Source: Bugulina stolonifera
Lineage: Eukaryota; Bryozoa; Gymnolaemata; Cheilostomatida; Bugulidae
Direction: 5' to 3'
Length of the DNA: 64,000 bases
Assembly (NCBI GenBank): GCA_935421135.1
Contig: OW285194.1
Location: 13,849,376 to 13,913,375, forward strand
The position numbers were made by a program, and so were the translations under genes. The notes under the pieces were generated by a model that searched no databases, was not told the origin of the DNA, and saw only the letters and a program-made list of their open reading frames with translations. Shown here piece after piece: positions 12,719-24,860 of the stretch (its first letter is position 1; each line of letters starts with the position of its first letter).

Positions 12719-12850
12719 ATATAATATTAATGTTTAGTTACATTAGAGTTTAGGACAAAACAGTATTTACTTGGAACATTACACAGTATAATATATTATC
12801 TACTTGGCACATGTATGTAGAGCATAATATTCATGTACAAGATAGTCTAG
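11672..12850. other. Intergenic with a local repeat, a SINE-like piece and microsatellites
   Basis: Holds an imperfect gtacaggccaga repeat at about 11880-11930, a tRNA-like block at 12365-12432 (own entry), and an ATT microsatellite at about 12658-12712. No exon seen. Confidence 0.45.
12365..12432 (-). repeat. tRNA-derived SINE-like fragment
   Basis: Read on the minus strand it has an A-box-like block (tatggcctaggggtcaag, from about 12428) and about 40 bases later a B-box-like block (ggatctaattc, plus 12373-12383), the internal RNA polymerase III promoter layout. It does not fold into a clean cloverleaf. A SINE head or decayed tRNA copy is more likely than a working tRNA gene. Confidence 0.4.
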
Positions 12851-12904
12851 GCTACAGGAGATACTAAGGCTACAGGAAATACTAAGGCTGCAAGAGATAC
12901 TAAG
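12851..12904. repeat. 18-bp tandem repeat upstream of WAP gene 2
   Basis: Three imperfect copies of gctacaggagatactaag, ending 32 bases before the TATA box of WAP gene 2. Confidence 0.85.
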
Positions 12905-12935
12905 GCTACATGTTTATTTCCTATCAATACAAGAG

Positions 12936-12992
12936 TATATAAGGGGAGAATAGCAGACTGGTTCAGTGAGTTCAACTGTCCAATTAAAGGAG
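12936..12992 (+). promoter_or_regulatory. TATA box and non-coding exon 1 of WAP gene 2
   Basis: tatataagg at 12936-12944 is followed about 50 bases later by a GTAAGT donor (exon end 12992). Transcription would start near 12966. The next exon begins at 13290 after a ttttag acceptor and carries the ATG. The same order of TATA-like box, short non-coding exon, intron and signal-peptide exon is seen in WAP genes 3 and 4. Confidence 0.6.
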
Positions 12993-13314
12993 GTAAGTTG
13001 ACTATTTTTCTATCATAGCATTTGTTAACAATAATAACCCACATGTAGATGTAGTAAATTGGCAATTGGATTTTTTGATTTATTCATGTCTCTAGCTTTA
13101 TGTTAAATTTCAGATGAGGATGATTTCACTATTCAATCCTGTGGATGTTAATATGAATACTATTCGGTTCAGATTGCAAAGAATTTAATCTAAATGACAA
13201 TAATTTCTATATTAATGGGAAAATATTTTTTACAATAAATATAATAATCCACCCAATATTTAATTACCATGACTTGTATTCTATTTTAGCAGAACTTAAA
13301 TTTGAGAGAAGAAA

Positions 13315-14345
13315 ATGAATCTGTACTTTACTCTCCTGGTGTTTCTGGCAGCTGCTGCTTATTCCTATGCTGTAAGTCACAACAATGTATTATCAATAAA
13401 CAATGCTAAATTACCATTTCTCTTTAGACTGTAATTCCATATCATAATATAATACATAATATAATACATAATATAACGCATAATATAATACATAATATAA
13501 TACATATTATAATACATAAAATAGTACATAATATAAAACATAATATATTATAATGAATATTATTGCAAGCTGGTTGCACAAGTGGAACTAGTTTAGCTAA
13601 ACTGGTTTAGCAGGCATGTGTAACAACAGGTCCACTGGCAATACGAATATTAGAGAGTGTGGTGCACTAGTATATATCGTGGTACACTAGTATATATCGT
13701 GGTACACTAGTATATATCGTGGTACACTAGTATATATCGTTACAGGGTTTAGCCTGTCCAGATTCCTCCCACCCTCTCATGGTCTACACACCAGATCCCA
13801 GCTGGACACCATGTAAAGATGACGGTGATTGTACTAAGGGAGAAAAGTGCTGCCGCTGGGGTGGATTTATAAAGTTCTGTATGGAGGGCATTGACACCAC
13901 CCCTAAGCCAGGTGATGTTATTTTCTTTTACAACAATAACTAAATAGTGAATAGTGAATTAATTTATATAAAGTTGTATTTCTATTAACAGTTAGCTTCA
14001 ACAGGATTTCTCTATAGATTCAATGTCTCACTTTCTGATTGTTTGATGTCCTGGTTGACCATAAACCTTGTCTTATTACATGTACTAGCAGCGAGTTAGT
14101 CAGCACACAATACAGTTCTACTCCAACTGCTCATACAGCATAACCAGTGATTAATTTCCATGTTTTGGCTCTGCCTCTCTACAGGTCGATGTCCAGCTTC
14201 GAAAAGACTGAATTCTCTCCCTGGTTACAGATCTGGTTGTTTAATGGACTATAGTGGCTGTGATTACGACTCTGAGTGTGAAGGAAAAGAGAAATGCTGT
14301 CGCAGTACCTCCTGTGGTTATAAAGAATGTAAACCAGCTGTTTAA
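13315..14345 (+). CDS. WAP-domain secreted protein, gene 2 (A-B, complete)
   Basis: Coding exons are 13315-13371, 13746-13911 and 14185-14345 (127 residues, phases 0 and 1). Exon 1 is a complete signal peptide: MNL, a Leu/Ala-rich core, cleavage after Ala19. Exon 2 encodes the six-Cys module (ACP, PC, DC, KCC, FC) ending GIDTTPKPG. Exon 3 encodes the canonical eight-Cys WAP module (RCP, GC, GC, EC, KCC, SC, EC). A non-coding exon lies upstream (ends 12992), and the coding exon's acceptor is at 13288-13289. AATAAA at 14476-14481 fits the 3' end. Intron 2 ends in a 20-bp minisatellite that runs to five bases before exon 2. The product is expected to be secreted; protease inhibition is the commonest role in the family but is not shown here. 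Confidence 0.9.
13661..13740. repeat. 20-bp minisatellite inside WAP gene 2, at the splice acceptor
   Basis: Four copies of ggtacactagtatatatcgt (the first has g for a) end at 13740; the splice acceptor is tacag at 13741-13745. The branch point and pyrimidine tract of this intron therefore have to lie within or left of the repeat. Confidence 0.95.
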
Positions 14346-16950
14346 TAACTACTCTGGTTGTACCTGCTGTCAGCATTCATACTGATATTGATTTACTTTG
14401 AGACCCCTAAATGTTTTGGAGTTGTTTAAAATCTAATATAAAATCAGCAGCATTTTGTTATGTTGGAAAGCAATTAATAAACACTAATAAACCCAAGTCT
14501 GATTTCAGATAATTACAGAATTACAGTAACCTGAACCTTACTCCTTGCCTGAACTAAGGAAACCACCACAGGTGAACAATTAATATCAGTAGCCATAAAT
14601 GACCATAATTATTTGTTTCCGAAGAGAAAAGATGACATAAAGCTTGACAATTACATTTAGAGGTTTAGTCAGATTAAAGTATTACTATTATGGATTATGT
14701 AAGCTGCTAAACAAACAATCAGATTCTAACACTGAGTTGTGAAAATGCCTACGTGCATATGCCTAACAGAAAGCATACTAAACTAATTAAAATATATATT
14801 TTTGAAACTAAATGGCACAAGTACCCCCAGATATACATGTCACCCCACCTATATATAACTGTGCCAACCATACAATGCTGGTACCAACCTTCGAACCATC
14901 CAAGCTAATTTATTACATTGTCTCCCATTCAGACAAACCTATGATATTCGTTGTGTGAGACAAGCATGTTGATTGCCGGAGGGACTTTATCTTGTATATA
15001 AACACTAAAGTAATTTACAGCAATGTGAAAAAAGAACGAGGTCAAAGTTCATTGTAACTGACTACACCTTATCTGTATTGAAAAGAGATTGCTATAAATA
15101 AAAAGTTTTTGTACAATTCAGCAATTCACAGCTCACTCTGTATACAATGTACCTAGAGCAAGGATGGTTGGTTATTACCAGCATGTTATGGCGTATAACA
15201 GTAGTATAATACTTTTCTGTAAGTGCTAAAGACCATTTTAAAATATAAACTTTAAAATATTAATAAAAATGCGACTAAAGCTGAGTCCAAACTATAACAA
15301 TTTTTATCTGAAAATCATTCTAGTCTGGACTCAGTTTAAGCCAAGTGGAACTTACTGTGAATTTAGTATCTCGGAAAAGGGAAATACAATGTAAGTGAAA
15401 GTGTAGAATCTGTTTACTCAAGCATAGTCTGAGTGCATGAGACACAGGTACAATACAATGCATGGTGATACAGGTACAACACAATACCTGCATAACTTGA
15501 CTTTTTTATTAACTAACCAGCAACTGGGTTGTTGAAATCTGCCCTAACATACTGCAAATATTATTCTTACGACTAAAGTCGAGAAACTGTAATAAGTTCC
15601 TGTCATACTCTGGCCACGTCTCCCAATTTAAACGGGATACTCCAGATTTTGAAACCATGCTCTCACTTTGTTGCAAACTCCCTATTTCCTCCAAATTTTC
15701 AGTAAATTCTGTTGTCAATAACTAACTGTGGTTGAAATCTGCTAGATACCATTTCTATTACTTTTAAGCTACAATGCACTTATTATTGCCTGTAGTCTAG
15801 AAAAATGGACTAGGAAGGGAATTCCCTAAACAGTGTTGGTGTTAGCTCAGGATTTATGCCCCTTCTTTTAAGTGTGCAGTGTAGGTATTGCTTCTGACAA
15901 AACCTCCTTATTTTGAGTTATGATAACTTGGCAAGTATAGTATATTATGGGAGTTGCGCCGTCTTACCTACTAGCATGAAGCTTTATTTTGGCTTCCACA
16001 CCAAAGAGCTCTAGTGCTAGTTTGTTATTCTATTTTGGATACTATCGTTAAACTATCAATCTGACATCTCTGAAACTGCAACGAAGTTGTCTTACCTTAT
16101 CTTATATTGTCATCTTAAATGTTTATAGTTGAATAGTATAGCTACTTCTACATGTAGATAAAGAGGCCATACCCTGCTAAGAACCGAAATCCTGACTAAG
16201 CAATGTTTATATCTCACACTAGCGTACCCGGCTAGGCTTGTAGTAGACATTATGCATGTAGATTAAATGATAGAATTAATATTACCTGAACATTATAGTA
16301 GAGAACATGGGCTAATAAACTACATGAATGGGATGCAATGTTCTGAGTGGATGTCAAGGACATTCTGAAGTCAGTGGTAGCAGTCAAGGTAGAATCTCTG
16401 TAAAAGGGTAAGTCCTATGGACTATCACACAAATATAAAGCATTCAAAGTACATTATATTAAGATTAGATCACAGTAGAATTGGGTTCGGTTAAGTCAAA
16501 ACAGTTAGCGATACTAAACATACATGTATGTAATGTATGTACATTTGTACATGTATAACTCTGAAAGCATATTATACATATGTGTATAATAGTAAACTGG
16601 TCCTACGAGTTGTAAGTGTAAGTGAATGTTGACTAAAATAACTTAGTTTTGTCAGACAAAACAATATTTGATTGTTTCTGAAAAATATATAAGCCAGTCG
16701 ATCTAACATATACAAAGGGCAGATGCTATCACATTGCCATTGGAAAAAAATAGTGTAAAGGCTAACAGGCTTCTGAATACAAAGTATTTTAGACAGACAA
16801 GGAAGTTACATGTAAACTAATAAAATGTTTCCATTTACTGAGATTTTCACAACATTGTTAAGTGCAAGTGGAACCAAGGCTATTCAGTACTTATAGAGAG
16901 AGTTAAGAAGGCCATTATTATCGCCCCTCCCATCTCACAGCAACACATAC
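14346..16950. other. Intergenic between WAP genes 2 and 3
   Basis: No exon seen. A short inverted repeat (ctgagtcca near 15281, tggactcag near 15327) may be a decayed fold-back element. Confidence 0.45.
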
Positions 16951-17003
16951 ATAAAAAGAGAATTGAACTTGATTAAAACAGTTCTACTTTGAAAGTTGTG
17001 GAG
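16951..17003 (+). promoter_or_regulatory. TATA-like box and non-coding exon 1 of WAP gene 3
   Basis: ataaaaagag at 16951-16960 is identical to the box before WAP gene 4 (29528-29537). A GTAAGC donor follows at 17004, so non-coding exon 1 ends at 17003; the next exon starts at 17195. Confidence 0.6.
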
Positions 17004-17223
17004 GTAAGCTACCTAAGTATAATTATAGAGCTGAAAGTAGTTTATTATTTCCATGCAATATTAATTAGATCATTATCACCAGCTTATTATAGTGAACAGC
17101 AGAGATTGCTCTGAAGGTGTATATTTACATTTGAACAGTATATTTTATTTCAGTCTAACTTCATCACTGCATGCTTTGTATTTTTCTTTTTCAGGAAAAG
17201 AAGATCAACCTAAGAGAAGAAAA

Positions 17224-18711
17224 ATGAATCTGTGCTTTACTCTCCTGGTAGCTCTAGCTGCTACAACCTATACCTATGCTGTAAGTGACTACTATATTGT
17301 TTGCAAGTAGAATTTAATGATCACAGATTATATACAACATCTCTCTTGTTAGAAAATCTAACATGTGTACTACTGAAACATAAGATTGTGAGTTTTGTGC
17401 CATCTACAGGGATTAGAATGCCCTCGACTGGGTTACCCGTTTGTATACGAAATAGACCCAAGCTGGATTGAGTGTGAAGACGATGGCGATTGTAAGGCTG
17501 GAGAGAAATGCTGCTACCGAGGCTCACCTGACAAGCTGTGTGTGAAAGGCATTGATACCACTCCCAAATCAGGTGATTAGACACATAGGCTAGTGGTGAC
17601 GCGTATAAGTAGACCTGCATGTATTCGACATAAATGTGTACTGTATGCCAGATGTGTTGTTTCATCTACAGCCGAGAATTACTTGGCTAGTATATCTGGT
17701 GCAGAATCTTACATGTTTTTGTCTAGTAACTCGTATAACATAGATAAAGTCCTTGTTTTAGGTTCGTGCCCCACTTTCTCGCTGTCTGATAAATTATTTA
17801 ATCCCAGCTCCTGCCGCATAGACTATATGGGATGCAGGTATGACTCACAATGTGCTGGAAACCAGATCTGCTGCAAGAGTCTCTGTGGTTACAGAGAATG
17901 TACAAATCCAGCTGTCTCCAAACTCTCCCCTGACGCAGGTGTCTTTGCCAAGGTAAAGATTTTGGTACCATTTTACTCGCTTACCTAGGTCTCGATAGTT
18001 TAGGTAGAATAATCTGGGTGCTAATTCTAATGCTTGGAACAGTTAGTCCCATTTGAGGAATGATAAAATAGTTCTGCCGTTTCTATGAGTCCAATCAAAT
18101 GTTAACCCCATAACATCCTGTCTCTACATCAGATTGGTATTGCTTGCAGGATCTAGCTTGCCCATCCTACCCATTTGGATTTGATGTAAAGCTGATCGAA
18201 CCAATTTGCAGTTCTGATGAGGACTGTGAGATTGGTGAGAGATGTTGCTTTTGGGGAAGAGGTAGACAATGCAGGGAAGGAGTGGATAAGACCCCTAAAC
18301 CTGGTAAGCTAAGTCACATGTCTACTTTACCCTGTTACACAATGATGAAAGTTCCGTTTGTACTTGGCAGCTATGTTCCCAGAGGAGAACATACACCACC
18401 ATTGCCTGCTCTGTACACACAAGAAATCATAGAAATAACTATAACATGGAGTATATTATAAAACGAATATCGACTTCTTATTCTCCCTTTCCAAAGCTTG
18501 CTTTAGAACAAACAAACAAGCTCTGGAGTTATAATATTTTACAGGTAAATGCCCTGCATCTGCCTCCAAGGACTTGAGAGTTCTGCTTGGGTACGGCTGC
18601 ATGCTGGATGGTGCTAGCTGTGACTATGATTCAGAGTGTGGCCAGAATGAAGAGAAGTGCTGCCTCAACAAGGTTTGCGGCTATAAGGAGTGTAAATCTG
18701 CAGTATATTAA
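17224..18711 (+). CDS. WAP-domain secreted protein, gene 3 (A-B-A-B, complete)
   Basis: Coding exons are 17224-17280, 17410-17572, 17762-17952, 18150-18303 and 18545-18711: 243 residues, intron phases 0, 1, 0, 1. Exon 1 is a 19-residue signal peptide starting MNLCFTLLVALAA and ending in Ala. Then follow a six-Cys module (exon 2), an eight-Cys WAP module with an added Ser/Pro linker (exon 3), a second six-Cys module (exon 4) and a second eight-Cys module ending in Tyr and a stop (exon 5). This is the two-module unit of genes 2 and 4 duplicated once. AATAAA occurs at 18916-18921. Phase symmetry (each A+B pair starts and ends in phase 0) explains why whole pairs can be duplicated without breaking the frame. 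Secretion is well supported; the molecular target is unknown. Confidence 0.9.
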
Positions 18712-20039
18712 TGAATTGCCGTACTCTCCGGCTGCCACTCAAAATGCTGACCATTTTATGCTGACGTTACATTGAACTTTTTAATACCTTATAACAAGTA
18801 TATTATATTCTTTATGTCATAATTTTTAAAGTAATCAGACTTCACCATAGAAGCTCCTTACGATGTTATGTTAAAATTATTGAGTTGCCATGCAATGCTT
18901 ATCGTGCATAACCATAATAAACGTGATATTAATCAAATCTAAAGGTGAAACTTTATTAGTAGAAATTACCAAAACGAGACACACAATTAAATAAAATAGT
19001 AGCTGGCGATATGTGGTGATTCCAGTGTATAAACAATATCTTACATGTATACACAGTACATTGAGTTGTGCCACAGACAGAGAGACAAGGAACAAGCTAC
19101 TATTTTGTTTTAAGGCTTTGAAATTGGACAAAATTGATAGCCATGAGGTCATGTTGTAAGCTCATAATAAAACAGACAGACATTTCAGTTAACATTCGTC
19201 AAGGTACGCTACTCGACTATAATAGTTACCGTTCATTTATCATAGTGTCCGCTAAATTGAAGAAAGAGGTTCTATATTACATGTAACTGTTTATTCTGCT
19301 AAGATTGAACAGTGCTCATAACCATACCTGTCAAGTCTTCAGGCTTTGCAGGGAGACCACCTGTTTTTTTCAGGTTTTGCAACATAAACAAGTTTAAAAA
19401 ATGTTTTGCTGAAAATCAGCAGCATCCCTCCCCATTCATACAGCTTTGTCTATGCAATGAAGTTGGATATTGAAGTAAACTTAATCCAAATACATTTTAT
19501 TGTAAAATAGTAGTACGAGACGCATGTTTTATATAGATTTATTACCTCATATTTTGTTACTTGACAAGTAACGAAATATTAGGTAATACATCTATATAAA
19601 AAATGCGTTTCGTACTACTATCATATTTAATTGTAATTCCATTTGGAATAATGTGTCAAAATATTATAATCACAAGTTATGCATAATCTTGAACGACTTA
19701 ATAAATTAAGGGGAAAACTGGCGTTGTAGTCGAATAATATTTTGTGATCTTGAGAGGTTCACGCTGCTGATCAAAATTTACAGGTTTCCCTTCTATTTAC
19801 TTGCCACACCACATCGACACAGAGTAGATATACCCAACACAATATTGTCTACTGTGTCGGTCTTGTATTGTACTTGAATATAAACCCAAACTGATTCCAG
19901 GTTCAGATTGGCTAGAAGCAGTGTTCGAAGTGTGATTATACGAGAGTATACGGTGTGTATCCACCTCCATTTTAGTGGTTGTACGGTCAGCAAGCGGGTA
20001 CCCTAATTTTAATAACTAGTTTTCCCCACACAGTTGCTG
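18712..20039. other. Intergenic with a fold-back element
   Basis: Holds the 3' end of WAP gene 3 and the fold-back element at 19508-19620. About 19320-19400 resembles other stretches near 21590-21680 (caagt, cctgatt-type, gagactccc), suggesting an old dispersed repeat. No exon seen. Confidence 0.4.
19508..19620. mobile_element. Palindromic fold-back MITE
   Basis: 113 bp that is almost one long palindrome: it starts tagtagtacgagacgcatg and ends with the near reverse complement catgcgtttcgtactacta pattern, with arms of about 50 bases around ttgacaag. No target-site duplication is evident. Confidence 0.75.
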
Positions 20040-20115
20040 TGGACTTGATAGCGTAGTGGTAGAGTGCTTGACACTCAGCCATAAGGTCTGGAGTTCAATT
20101 CTCTCCAGCACAACA
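20040..20115 (+). repeat. tRNA-like sequence (SINE head or decayed tRNA)
   Basis: tagcgtagtggtagagtg is a good A box and gagttcaattc a good B box, 33 bases apart. The acceptor stem (ggacttg) finds no partner and the anticodon stem does not pair, so it is not an intact tRNA. A run of T follows at about 20116. Confidence 0.45.
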
Positions 20116-21025
20116 TTTTTTTCATTTTAGTAATCCACTAATTTCTTAGCTACCATAAGATTAGGTGGATAGCTATACAATGCTATCTGTGAGATTGCAT
20201 GTACCATGTACCCACCTCAATTTTTCCACTTCTGGCTAGAAGAATAAAATGATTCATATTTACAGCAAATAATCAGTATATCTACTGAGTTATCTGCTGG
20301 CTACAGACTGAACCAGGTACTCAAGGCTCTAATAGAGTTGTAACCAGCAGAACTGGAACTACAGAGTTGTTACAGCTGCATGTAAATTAAGCCAAGCAGA
20401 AAGAAGAGTAGCCAATGTTGATGTAAAACAGAAACGTATCAAGTTTTCATTCCAAATACATTTACATGTTTTAGTGTAAAGTCTCAGAAGAATGTTTATT
20501 ATTTTACTCTGTACTCAGTGACATAGGGCTTCTTTAGATGGAATTTTCCTCATTCAGAATTATTTTGTTATTTCAAACTTCCTTCTTGATTTTAATCTGC
20601 CAACAAACTCAGTGACCAATTTGACCCTATTATTTACAAGTCGGCAATGCTATGTCAAATAAATGTAGTCTATTATTTAGATTAGAAATAAGATAAGATG
20701 TTGGATCTATTCTTTGTGTTAAAATGCAGTCGTCAACCTTCTCACACATTTATCTAAATTCTGCTTCCTTTTCTTTAGGCTCTTAATTATATCATATGAC
20801 ATAATATGTGTCAGTACATACATGTACTGTGTGTGCGTAGTTGTCTCTCTACATGTAGCCACATCACTAATATCTACTGCAGATGTCATGATATATAGAT
20901 TTCACATGCACGTTGTTAATTCTAGTACATGTATATACATGTATATCGTAATATATTGCATATAGTGTAACGGTGATCTACTAAAGTAAAAATCTATCTC
21001 ATTACCTGTAGTAAAATTTTAAGCT

Positions 21026-21095
21026 GCCACTGCCGCTGCCGCTGCCACTGCCGCTGCTACTGCCGCTGCCACTGCCGCTGCTACTGCCACTACTA
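21026..21095. repeat. Triplet repeat (gccactgccgct)
   Basis: Imperfect trinucleotide tract of ctgccg, ctgcca and ctgcta. Not in any gene I can support. Confidence 0.9.
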
Positions 21096-21194
21096 TTTCT
21101 GTCCAATCTATCATATTTATTAGACTAAAATGTGTTAAACATGTGAATGTTTCTTGCATACCTGTCACTCTGATTAACCAATGTGACTGTCATT

Positions 21195-21560
21195 GTAGTC
21201 ATCTACCACATACTGTAGGTTCCAACAAACATACACAGCATAGATATGGGTTGAAGCATGGGAACTAAATATCTTGTTAGCAGTAGTTCATTTACTGGAG
21301 ACTAAGATAGCTGTGTACTTCTAACATCTGGACCTTTCTTACCAGGAGTGTGCTACATCAACCGCAGATTGGGGCATAATAACTACATGTAATGCTGTGC
21401 AGTATGTTTCACTTGTTACTTGGCTATTTGTAGAGAAATCAGTCTTGGCCATTTGGTTATCACAGATATAATATTGTAGTTTGTGTTGGACAACCTTGAT
21501 GAGGTGACATTGCCTTATGCATTCAGTGGATGAGAGGGTGTACTGCTGATTCTATATCTC
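21195..21560 (+). repeat. Diverged duplicate, copy 1
   Basis: Shares ordered blocks with about 22735-23010: gttccaacaaa / gctccaacaaa, gaaatcagt followed by ccattt and ggttatca, and gtttgtgttgga followed by accttgatg. The similarity continues more weakly to a ctcctctactttt motif (21935 and 23094). Old local duplication or two copies of a dispersed repeat. Confidence 0.55.
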
Positions 21561-22734
21561 AGTTTCTCTGTGACTGCAGAGCTTCAGTCCCACAATCAGG
21601 CATACCAAGTTTCCCTGATTCTGCATGAGACTCCCCGATTTCCAACTCAAAATTTGGTACCCCACCCTAAATGGACACCCCCACCCAAATGCTGAATCTC
21701 CCCGTTTTCATCAATGGAACTTGGCAAGCCTGCCCATAATTATAATTATTAAGTTATCTTCTCTTTGAGCAAGAAAGGGCAAACTTCCTAACTTTGTTAT
21801 TATCTATATTAGTTTTTCTGTGACTGCAAGTTTGTAGTTTTAGAAAATTTGTTATCCTATAGTGTACATGACTTGTAGCAGTTCCATTATTACTTTATAA
21901 AGTTGTCTCCTTTTTTAAAAAGAGAGCACAACTCCTCTACTTTTGTTTCTATTTCATTCTAATATGTTACTGTGCTGTCTAGAGCAGTGTTATTCAGAAA
22001 TGCTGCCAATATGACTGAGGTATCCCATATGGCAATAATACATGTAGGCCCATACTCATGGTATATAAGCAGTGTGGGCCTTCACTAACTGTGTGAACTA
22101 GATTAAGTACATTCTACTCATTGATTTTCAACTCAAATCTTGGTACCCCACCCCATCCAAAATGGACACCTGCTACTGTGTACAGTATGTACAGGTATTT
22201 ACAACATTGTCTAATTAATGGGAATATGCTTTCTAAGAGAAGACAGTCCTACTTTCATTCCTGGTACAAGCTTTTAGCATCTAAATCGAATACAGCAAGT
22301 CTAAGCATTACTTAATACCTGGCTATAACCAAATTGCACAGTCTGTTTAGAGCAATATCCACAACTAGCAGAAGTTGTCTGCACCATGTACATGTCTGGT
22401 CCCATAGTGCAGACAACTCCTAGATAGTAACTATTACTCTAATTCCTGCACTATGAATAGGGCTTGTACATGTAGCTAGCTGTCAATAGCTTTTCCAGCT
22501 TTTATAGCTACAGGCATGAGTTGTGTATTGTAGATTGATTTGAGTACATTCAACCATTTGCAAACATAAAAGTACCATCAACATGGACAAGGCCAATAAG
22601 CTGTGAGTATATCGTTTAATAAACGCATGTTTATTTTGTCCTACATTTATTTATTATATTTATTAGAGTTTGAGTGTGTTAGAGTTTTAGATGTAATTTT
22701 ACAGGTAATTTGTATACTTATTACACATTTCATG

Positions 22735-23010
22735 TACATGTAGGCTCCAACAAATCACACAATGTGATACTGTAACTAAAGTTGAGCAAACCAGGTCGGA
22801 GCAGGTGAACTAAATCCAGAGAGAACTGCATCAATCTCAGGTGTGGACACAACTACACTCTTAGCATATTTTACTTACTGTTTGGTAATTGGTTGATTAT
22901 ACAGAAATCAGTGGCAGCCATTTAGTTACCATTGATACAAACAGTTTGTGTTGGATTACCTTGATGGGTGAGACTGCACTGTGGGGTCTGTACCTGTCTT
23001 TCTACAGGGT
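22735..23010 (+). repeat. Diverged duplicate, copy 2
   Basis: Partner of 21195-21560 with the same block order. Neither copy has a convincing reading frame. Confidence 0.55.
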
Positions 23011-23144
23011 TATTATCTTCTACATATGTGCAGCTAGCAGTGCTACAAGTGGGATATCATATAGTTGTCTTTTCTCTGAAAGGGAGCGGACAACTTCTCT
23101 ACTTTTGCTGCTATGCTGTTCTACATGTAATTTGTATTATTTAG

Positions 23145-23231
23145 GTGGTGAAGCTCAAGTTGCCTGCTATGGAAGAGGTTGGTGTATCAGACAACAACAT
23201 CTATTCCCTGCCTAGGAAGGTCACACTTAGG
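23145..23231 (+). other. Possible coding exon, plus strand
   Basis: Between an acceptor (attatttag) and a GTAAGT donor lie 29 open codons with a protein-like make-up (VVKLKLPAMEEVGV, then NNIYSLPRK). No partner exon was found, so it is a candidate only. Product not recognised. Confidence 0.25.
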
Positions 23232-23400
23232 GTAAGTCTAGGAGCTACAAATAGTTCACGGCATGTGAAGAAAGTGGTGCCATGAAAACAATCTAGCATT
23301 TGTCATCTCGCTGTTTATAAGTGTAATGACTAAACAACCCCGTTACTGACTGTACAGCCCATGACTGTTGTGAGATACTGCCTCTGTTTCAGTTGTTCCA

Positions 23401-23496
23401 GATAACATGGGTGACCCTATTGGACAGCACTAGATAGCATGGCTGACCTTATTGGGCAGCACTAGATAGCATGGCTGACCTTATTGGGCAGTACTA
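23401..23496. repeat. 32-bp tandem repeat, three copies
   Basis: Three copies of a unit starting gatagcatggctgacc; the first is the most diverged. Confidence 0.85.
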
Positions 23497-23515
23497 GAGT
23501 CAATAACAAACTTAC

Positions 23516-23620
23516 CCCAACGTTTGCACACTCTACTTTCTTGTTTCCAGCTGCAATGAAGACAATGAGACCAACTCCAACAAAAAGGAGGATAGCGAGG
23601 AAGAGGAAGACAAATGCCAT
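23516..23620 (-). other. Possible first exon of a minus-strand membrane or secreted protein
   Basis: ATG at 23618-23620 in a good context (ccccATGg) opens 35 codons: MAFVFLFLAILLFVGVG and a further hydrophobic stretch, then a Lys-Lys and a Cys, ending at a GTAAGT donor (minus strand). This is a strong signal-anchor pattern. Upstream, on the same strand, is a run of 18 G (plus 23640-23657, as C). The next exon was not found, so the gene remains unproved. Confidence 0.35.
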
Positions 23621-24860
23621 GGGGAAAGAGAGGTTGCAACCCCCCCCCCCCCCCCCCTCTTGCGGCCATCACCTAGAGCCATGAAATCAGCTCTAGATTC
23701 TCTCAGTTCTATCATCTGAAATAGCATCAATTATCTATAATTATATGTTAGCAGAATTGTGTTCAAAGCAGCATTGAATAGTGTTAGTTGGTGAAGTGTG
23801 GGCAAGAGAACACAACTCTGCTCATGGCAGCAAAAGTGCAACAAACCTGTATTCATGAGGCTGCATTGAATACAAATAACCACAACCCCTTTTAGTTCTA
23901 GGCATGATCCCAGGCTATTCAAGGTACATGTATACGACATAAATACTGAGGATGCACAGCAGTCCATATATTATGTATAATAAATGAATAAATAAATAAA
24001 TAGTAGATAGTTTGTACTTATCTTTACAAGAGTTTAGTCTTTTTGCACTCATTTATTTATGTATTTATTGCTAACTTCACCAACTAGTAATATTACTAAT
24101 TATAGCTAGTGTAGAGCACTATATTTATAGTCTGATCTTACTTTTGTACAAAGAATTTTGTATAAATTAGATTAATATGTATATTATAATATATTGTATA
24201 GCAACTAAAAACCTGAACAACCTGTCATTGTTCTACCTTGTACTGATTGCATCATTTTCTAAAATTAGTGCATGGATATTCATTTATTAATTTATTTAAT
24301 TTAATATTAATGTGTCAATAATTGTTTCATAGTTGTTAAAATTTGCATAATTTGGTTATCAAACACTGCACTGTACATTATTATAATTTTAAGGTTTTAT
24401 TATTATACATGTACCACATGATACACTGCATAATTATATTGTGTTTTATACTGTACTGCCCTGTTTATCTCTAGGGTAGTGACATTTACACAAAGCAGCA
24501 AATATTGTGATTTGTTGGAAATACATGTACATGAAAATGTAAAAGCATCGGGAACTTTACAACATCAGGTCTAAACTATTTCCACCTCTCAGCTCCCCTA
24601 GTTGGTCTTGTATAACATTTTTACAGAAACTTCTTATCATTGACTATTAGTTGACTTTTGTACATATTTGGTATAGCCAAATTACATACCTAATTATTAT
24701 AATTATAGTGTATGCACTATAATTATTATAATTATAGTGCATACACTACCAAATTGTCTCAAATTCATTCACGTTAGCATAAGTGTTCATGTACATGCAT
24801 ATACATGTATATACAATAATAAATATTATAATTATTGAGCAGAGTTATGTACCCGGTCTT
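23621..24860. other. Intergenic, AT-rich
   Basis: Holds the 18-base C run, and near 24700-24750 a palindromic AT block in which atagtgtatgcactat is followed by its mirrored form. No exon seen. Confidence 0.4.

Noticed and set aside
20040..20115. Functional tRNA gene
   Set aside because: The acceptor and anticodon stems do not pair, despite good A and B boxes.
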